Source: Moniliella sp. 'wahieum'
Lineage: Eukaryota > Basidiomycota > Moniliellomycetes > Moniliellales > Moniliellaceae
Direction of reading: 5' to 3'
Length of the DNA: 64,000 nt
Assembly: GCA_003971905.1 (NCBI GenBank)
Contig: RSEE01000045.1
Coordinates: 1 to 64,000 of the forward strand
Below, in pieces: positions 58,093 to 64,000 of the stretch; the first letter of the stretch is position 1; every line of letters begins with the position of its first letter. The notes below the pieces were generated by a model that was not told the DNA's origin, made no database searches, and was given only the letters and a program-made list of their open reading frames with translations. Position numbers and translations under genes: made by a program.

Positions 58093-60930
58093 ATTGCCCC
58101 CTTTCAGACCTCATCTCCCGGGCGGCGACGAAGGCGAGAGAGGGCGAGTCGGCGGGCATGGGAGACAGGCTTATCGGGGTAGAGGGCGTGGAAACGAACC
58201 ACTGGCTCGGCGTCATGAGACATGTCCGCAGCGGGTACCCACTCCCTCTCATGGACAGGATAGCCCGGAAGTGAACAAAGTACTCAATGCGGCCTCCACG
58301 ACCCTTGCGGCGAGAGTCGAGGACATGCTCGACCTCGTGATGAACCGCACCATCATCAGCAAACTCGGGGAGAGAGGAGGGGGGGGGCTCGATCAAGCGG
58401 GCAGGGGGGACCACGTCACCAGGGGTGTAGGCTCGCAAGCGGGACACATGGAACACGTCATGGAGGTGTAGGTAGTCGGGGAGGCGGACCTGGTACGCGG
58501 CGCGGCCCACGGCGCGGACAATGGGAAAGGGGCCGAGATAGCGATAGTCCAGGCCGTCAGAAGGCCGCTGGCTGGACACATACCCGTCCCGACGGACCAA
58601 AACAGGCTGGCCAGCAGTGAAGGAAGCCGCCTCGGTGCGCTGCTGATCGGCATAATGTTGTAGCGTTCTGGGCCGCGGCGAGCGTGCGGCGGGCCACCGC
58701 CTGGGCCGAACGCAAATCCTCCAGATATGACGCAGCATCGGGCACGGGCGAAGTGGAGGGCTCCAATTCCCCCCGGGGGGAGTAACCATAGGTGAGGACA
58801 AAGGGGGACTGGGGGTGCTCGAGTGGGAGGACGAGTTGTAGGCGAATTCGGCCGTGGGGAGGAGATCGAACCAGTTGGACTGCTGCTCGTCGAGGTAGCA
58901 GCGGAGGTACTGTTCGAGGATCTGGTTGAGTCGCTCAGTCTGGCCGTCCGTCTGGGGTGGGTACGGTGCTGAGGCTCGACTTGATGCCCAAGTCGGCACA
59001 CAAGGCTTGCCAGAAGTGGCTTGTGAAGGTCGGTCCCCGATCACTCACCAGATCCCGGGGAAGGCCATGGTAGCGAAAGACCTGGTGTAAACTGGCGTGC
59101 GAGCTGGGGCGCAGTGTCCGTCGTGTGGGGGGAATGAAGTGACCCATTTTGGTTAAAACGATCCACCACACCAGAATCGCGTCGTAACCATTGGATCGGG
59201 GAAGCTGGGTAATGTGGTCCATCGTCAAGTGGTCCACGGGCCTTGGGGGGGGAAAGGGCTGAAGGAGTCCAGCGGGTTGGTGGCGAGGCGCTTTGGTCCG
59301 TTGACAGCGGTCGCACGAGCGCACGTAGGCCCACACGTCGGCTGACAGGCGGGGCCACCAATATTGAGCGCGGACAGGGCCAACGTCTTGTCGCGCCCTT
59401 CATGGCCCGCCAATGCCGAGTCGTGGGCTTGGTGGAGAATGGCAGCGCGGATCGGCGGGTCGCTGGGGACGTATACCTGGTTTCCGTGCCACAAAAGGCC
59501 GTCGCGGACCGTCAAAGTATCGGGGTGGGCGTGGAGCCGTAGCAAGGGACCAACGAGGGTCACGAGGCAGGAGTTGGCGGATGCGCTGTCGAATCTCGTC
59601 GGCAACACTCGCCCCACCACCGGTGTATCGGGGTCCGCCGCCATGAGCTCGAGGGCGGCGGCAGAACGTTCGGACATGGGCTCCACCAGTACTTGAGGTG
59701 CCGCGTCAGCGGGCCGGGGCCCTCAGCGAGGTCGGGACGGCGCGACAACCCGTCAGCCGCACCATTCTTCTGCCCGGCACGGTACACCCATAGCAAGGCG
59801 GTAGGGGGACAGGGTCTGGCGCCATCGGCCCTGGCGGCGGTTCAACAGGCGGGGACGGCGGAACGTAGCAATGGCCCCGTGGTCCGTAAGCACTTGGACA
59901 GTCTCAACACTTTCGACGTAATGGCGCCACACCTCCACGGCGGCCACGATGGCCAGCACCTCCTTTTCGGACGTAGTATAGTTCAGCTCGGCCGCGGTGA
60001 ACTTGCGAGAATGGAAGGCGACCGGCCGCCAACGACCGTGAACATCCTGCTGGGCGAGCACCGCACCAAGCGCCGCGTCCGACGCGTCAGTCTCGAGGCG
60101 AAGGGGGCGAGTGGGATCAAAGTGCAGAGGAGGTGGGGCGAGGCAAAGGCGCGCTCGAGCTCGGCAAACGCCTCTTCGCAGGCTGGGGTCCAAGAAAACC
60201 GCTGGTCCTTGCGTTCAGGTCGGACAGAGGGGCTGAGATACGGGCAAAGAACGGACGAAGTGACGTAGTATTGGCGAAGCCGAGGAAACTTGGACTTGGC
60301 GAGGGTTCTGGGTGTTGGCCACGACCGAATCGACTCAACCTTGGACGGGTCCATCCCGATCCCGTCAGGCGAAACGACGTAGCCCAGGTACTCGGTGGGG
60401 CGTGTGTGGAACTGACACTTGTCGGGGTTGAGGTAGAACTTGGCCAGCTGCAGACGCCGGAGGACCTCGGCAACGTGGCGCTCGTGCTCCATCTCATTAG
60501 TCGAAAAGATGAGGATGTCGTCGAGGTATGCCAATACCGAGACGTCGAGGAGGTCACGGAGGAGGTCGTTCATCACAGCTTGGAAGGTGGCAGGGGCGTT
60601 GCAAAGGCCAAACGGCATAACAAGGGATTCAAAGTGTCCGTACCGAGTGCGGAAGCAGTCTTACTCTCGTCGCCTTCTCTCACCCGCAACAAGTTATACG
60701 CCCCACGGAGGTCAAGCTTGGTGAAGGCGGGCCCCCGAGAGGCGGTCCAACGAGTCACTAATCAGAGGCAGAGCCAACCGGTTCTTGATCGTAACCGAGT
60801 TGAGCGCACGATAGTCCACGCACAGGCGCAACGAGCCGTCCTTTTTTTGACAAACACGCCCCGCGCCGAAGGGAGACTTGGATGGACGGATGCACCAGCT
60901 TGAACATTCATTGTGGCATTCGAATGCAAT
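58093..60930 (-). mobile_element. Degenerate Ty3-type retrotransposon with chromodomain (chromovirus), 5'-truncated
   Basis: Minus-strand pol remnant of a fungal LTR retrotransposon. Order along the element is reverse transcriptase, RNase H, integrase, chromodomain, which is the Ty3 (Metaviridae) order. Gag, protease and the first part of reverse transcriptase are missing: similarity begins abruptly near 60890. At the other end the pol stop (58106-58104) is followed at once by a polypurine tract (GAAAGGGGGCA, 58105-58095) and TGTCATAG at 58093, the expected start of a 3' LTR. The LTR's far end and a matching 5' LTR were not found. Insertion lies about 600 bp upstream of RPS19. Confidence 0.88.
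58104..60918 (-). pseudogene. Pol polyprotein remnant (RT, RNase H, integrase, chromodomain)
   Basis: Recognisable blocks from right to left: reverse transcriptase with [52 protein letters not shown] and the catalytic YLDD ([11 protein letters not shown], near 60530); RNase H with [18 protein letters not shown] and YTTSEKEVLAIVAAVEVWRH; integrase with the H-H zinc region near 59430, CDRCQRTKAPRHQPAGLL, the MDHI/SDRGPTFTSHFW core and PQTDGQTERLNQILEQYLR; chromodomain with EVEHVLDSRRKGRGG and a following Trp near 58240. The frame changes at least six times and the N-terminal part is absent, so no complete product is encoded. Some breaks may be sequencing error; the missing 5' half is not. Confidence 0.88.
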
Positions 60931-61527
60931 CATGTCTTATGTTCAGCAGACAGCCGCCCCCCAATTAAGTTTAGAGGCGCTGCCCAGGTCGTATACCCAT
61001 CCCAGGTCAATCAGCGTTCCAGCCACCCGTTTGTTCTTTCTTCTGTCGTTGTCGCATCGTCAACCCCCCCATCCCTACCCCAATCCCCCGCACCGCATCT
61101 CGTACTGCGGCGGGAAAGGGAGGCTGCACCGTGGTAGAGGCATCCGTTAACAAATCACCGTCGCAGAAGAACAATCTTGCCAATGAAAGGAAATGAAATG
61201 AGAGGGCGGCCTGTTGCACCGACACGTGGACGCGGGAAGCCAGGGTCTCGGCCCAAGTTGCAATTGGGTCGGCACAGCAGCGCTGTGCCAGCGTGGCTGC
61301 GGCAAGCCCATCCCGTCCGTCGCTAATTAGGGTTACCCCTCGCCCCCACCGCTGACTTGGCCGGCCACTGAGCTGACCAGCGCGAAGGCCTCAACCAGCG
61401 TCTGCCTCCTTGCCCAGTGTACGTCTTGCCTTCTCCGCCGTGTGGCTGGCCATGGGGATGGGATCCAACCAGGCCCGATACTGACAAAGGCCACTGCTGC
61501 TGCTCCCGGACTGGTGCGACGTTGCAG
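60931..61527. other. RPS19 upstream region
   Basis: Lies between the truncated retroelement edge and the RPS19 start. A GTACGT near 61420 and TTGCAG at 61522-61527 directly before the ATG could be the ends of a 5' UTR intron of about 105 nt, common in fungal ribosomal protein genes. No other feature. Confidence 0.45.
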
Positions 61528-62010
61528 ATGCCCAACGTTCGTGACGTGGCTGCCGACCTGTTCATCCAAGAGTACGCCGAGCACCTGCGTCGGTCGGGCA
61601 AGATTGAGTTGCCGACGTGGGTGGACATTGTGAAGACGGGTGCGTACAAGGAGCTGGCGCCGTACGACGAGACGTGGTTCTACGTCCGTGCGGCCGCGGT
61701 CGCGCGTCACATTTACCTGCGCAAGTCGGTGGGCATTGGCGCGTTGCAAAAGTACCAGGGCGGTGCGCAAAACCGCGGGTACCGGCCTTCCAAGCACGCC
61801 GATGCTTCCGGCTCTGTCCAACGTAAAGTGGTTCAGGCGCTGGAGAGCATTGGGGTGCTCGAGAAGGATCCCAAGGGCGGACGCCGCATTTCGCAAGATG
61901 GTATGCGTGACTTGGACCGGATTGCGGTTGCTTGCTTGGAGAAGCAGGCCGAGGAAGAGTCTGAGGAGGAGTCTGAGGAGGACGAGGACGAGGACGAAGA
62001 CGAGGAGTAG
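61528..62010 (+). CDS. RPS19: 40S ribosomal protein eS19 with acidic C-terminal tail
   Basis: Component of the small ribosomal subunit head, needed for pre-18S rRNA maturation. ATG at 61528 gives MPNVRDVAADLFIQEYAEHL, aligning directly to the eS19 N-terminus. The hallmarks are present: LPTWVDIVKTGAYKELAPYD, WFYVRAAAVARHIYLRK, ALQKYQGGAQNRGYRPSKH and KGGRRISQDGMRDLDRIA. The 160 residues exceed the usual 143-145 because of a C-terminal run of about 20 Glu/Asp/Ser residues. The ATG directly follows TTGCAG, so a 5' UTR intron, or a short first exon, is likely. No frame breaks. The truncated retroelement ends about 600 bp upstream. Confidence 0.96.
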   Translation: MPNVRDVAADLFIQEYAEHLRRSGKIELPTWVDIVKTGAYKELAPYDETWFYVRAAAVARHIYLRKSVGIGALQKYQGGAQNRGYRPSKHADASGSVQRKVVQALESIGVLEKDPKGGRRISQDGMRDLDRIAVACLEKQAEEESEEESEEDEDEDEDEE

Positions 62011-62261
62011 GCTTCCGCCCGGTTGATACAGGACCAAAATCAAAATCGCTCGCATGGCTCGTCGTGTGCCCGTAAGATACGTAGGCATACTCGATCCTTG
62101 TCCGCGCTAAGACTTAGAGTGCTTCCGCAAAGAACGGTTACAGGCACCGATTTACTTGTCACATGACACTGAGCATGATAATAAGACCCCTTCACTCTGT
62201 ATTGCGGCTACGCGATGGCACAATAGGTTGGCAGTGGGCATTGCAATAGGATGCTTAGCGC

Positions 62262-64000
62262 TTATGAGGGCGGAGGGGATATATTGTCGAACCAGCGAAG
62301 TACATATGTAGCCGAAGAATGGAACGGATATAGGGTGTCACAGGCGTCAGGTGACAAGCAGAAGGATCGTAAGCCATGGCCATGGCAGGCAACGGGGTGG
62401 GGTCGTAAGTTAAGCAATGACGGGAATGAAGAATGAGAGTATGAGGCGTAGCTGGGAAAGGTCGAGAGGGGATGAAGGGATGTAGAGGAAGACAAAGACA
62501 AGGAGAGGTGCTTGACCGATGATCCAGAGCCTTGTAGAGGCAATAAGAAAACTCGGTCAGTGCAAAGGCACCGAAACGAATGCACATGCTGATCGAAGGT
62601 AGTGAAGGGGGGCTCGGTCCCGCCACTGGAATCATCCAATGTGAGGGGGCTGGACACATTGACAGTAGTAGGTACCGTGGAACAGGGCGACAGGGGCGCA
62701 AAGGGCGGGGGCGCGGTCCGTCGTGGTTCCAACTTTTGCGAGCGCTGATACAGTAGGTCGCCAGCTTCTTGGCTTTCCTCAAGGTATGTTACGAGCCAGG
62801 ATTGAATCTCGGGCACGGCCTGGAGCGCATACAGCTGACCTTGGACCGTCACCAAGTCGTCCACGAGGCGGGCTAGACGATCGTAGCGAACCCAATTGAT
62901 CATATCTGAGTTGTTAGCACCATCTTTGACGCCTGACAACCTGGACGGCCGCCGGCTCGGGCCATTGCCCTGCAACGTAAATACAATGTCCCCTGCCGCA
63001 ATGCCGACAAAGGGCAGAAACGGCGAGCGGGTTCGTAAGGCATCTTGGAATCGTTGCCGGTACTCGGTAAAGTTGTGGCCAGGGAGCGTCATGGCCTCGT
63101 ACGCCTTGGCCCAGTCCCTGTATTGGCAGGCAATGCTTGCCAAGTGTTGTGCAGCCGACGTACTGCCACTGCCCCGATCCCGCTCTGAAGCGAGAAGAAG
63201 GCATGCAGGTTTTGAAGCAGCAGACATTTCTGTAGCGGGGCAAGGTCAATATCTTCCGCCGTCTCGCCGAGTATGGGGAGTAGTAGGGACTAGAAAATGC
63301 CAACAGGCGAGTGGAGTACATACGCGAGAGAGTTTGAGAAAATAGATCAGGGCATCTTTACGCTCCTTGACCGTATCGAGGGCCAAGATGGTGGTCTGAA
63401 CCCAACTAGCAAGCTGGTTGCTCAGGTCCGAGAGCACCTTGATGGGCGCGGGCGTGCCTTCGTCCCCCACATCCAGTCCCACCGTGTCCGACGAAGGGGT
63501 CTTCTTGGGGGCAACATATTTGCCCCAAAATTGCTCGGGTGTGATGGAGGCATACACACGACTCACCAACACGGTCAACTGACGTGCCATCTCGCCCGTA
63601 CTAACCTCTGTCACACCTGCTGTGCCCTCACGCAACCGAGCCAGGAGCGAGCGGCTTATATTTGGGGTGGGGGCCCCCGAAGTGGACCAGCCGGGGGTAT
63701 AGAGCGCGTCGGTGGATTGGCTCTGGTCAGGTGGCTCAATGGTTCGGACCAAGTCGGTTTGGATGCCATCACCCACAAGCCGCATTTGCACTGTTCCCCC
63801 TGCCGTTGTTCTGCGGGTGACAAGGGCCAGCACATCGGCTGCTCCTGCCATCGTAGCGAGCTTGTCAGAGTGGGCAACAACAAGGCATCGTCCAAGTCTG
63901 GGCGCCAGTACGCGTCCGACATCCACAACCGAACAAAGCTGAGGATGTTGGTTCGTTGTTGCTCGCCGGCCTGGGTCCAGAGGTCGACAAGCAGTTCAGC
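62262..64000 (-). CDS. Ras guanine nucleotide exchange factor (CDC25-type), partial at right edge
   Basis: Catalyses GDP/GTP exchange on Ras-family GTPases. The gene enters from beyond 64000. At the edge, minus-strand ELLVDLWTQAGEQQRTNILS and FVRLWMSDAYWRPDLDDALL match the RasGEF N-terminal (REM) motif. The catalytic domain starts ITPEQFWGKYVAPKK, continues VLSDLSNQLASWVQTTILAL, and crosses a 94-nt intron (63230-63323) to KCLLLQNLHAFFSLQSGIGA and VRRLHNTWQALP. A frame break at 63116-63118 (CCC for CCCC) leads to DWAKAYEAMTLPGHNFTEYR, SPFLPFVGIAAGDIVFTLQG, MINWVRYDRLARLVDDLVTV and EIQSWLVTYLEESQEAGDLL, the domain end. The reading frame stays open to 62262 but loses protein character after about 62570, so an intron or earlier end is likely. 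Confidence 0.85.

Overview
This is nuclear DNA from a filamentous or yeast-like fungus, most likely a basidiomycete, with Ustilaginomycotina as a weaker guess. The grounds are: short spliceosomal introns (48-105 nt) with CTAAC/CTGAC branch sites close to the acceptor; intron-bearing tRNA genes; fungal gene families (cytosolic HSP70 ending in EEVD, PEP4-type vacuolar protease, SEC14, SND2, COQ5, secreted LIP-family lipase, RasGEF and RhoGEF); Pro/Ser/Ala-rich disordered protein regions; and a chromodomain Ty3-type retroelement. No telomere, CRISPR array or bacterial feature was seen.

Layout. 0-4.7 kb: a CalA-like lipase (+) and HSP70 (-). 5.7-10.4 kb: a doubtful broken gene (-), SND2/TMEM208 (+), tRNA-Asn and SEC14 (+). 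11.3-13.6 kb: a SABATH-like methyltransferase with a long disordered N-terminus (-). 15-19.1 kb: a dense housekeeping block of PEP4 (+), a UMP kinase (+) and COQ5 (-). 20.2-22.3 kb: an unknown membrane protein. 22.7-26.5 kb: tRNA-Leu and a tandem segmental duplication carrying one complete and one internally deleted copy of an unknown gene. 26.8-28.5 kb: an unknown disordered protein. 29.4-35.8 kb: tRNA-Arg, then a more AT-rich, gene-poor island holding a 49-codon spliced micro-gene. 35.9-38.9 kb: a Dbl-homology RhoGEF. 39-41.8 kb: another gene-poor stretch. 41.8-46 kb: an unknown coiled-coil protein and a zinc alcohol dehydrogenase. 48-54 kb: a makorin-like RING/CCCH protein and a large unknown protein. 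55.6 kb: a small zinc-knuckle ORF. 58.1-60.9 kb: a broken chromodomain Ty3 element. 61.5-64 kb: RPS19 and a RasGEF running off the right edge.

A second layer of information is sequence quality. Nearly every long conserved gene (lipase, PEP4, COQ5, ADH, RasGEF, RhoGEF, makorin-like, SABATH-like) is interrupted by single-base frame breaks, and wherever the correct reading can be inferred the missing base lies in a homopolymer of 2-6 bases. This looks like under-called homopolymers in an unpolished long-read assembly, so most broken genes here are probably intact in the organism. Coordinates for such genes are given as spans with the breaks noted.

A third layer is intergenic: short arrays and inverted repeats of a few 6-9 base words (GTGACAT, TGACTAG, TGATCGA, GCATGAT, GCTGAGC/GCTCAGC, GCTTCAA, GCGTAAC) recur between genes and never inside the recognised coding exons. 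They are the most unusual unexplained structure in the window.
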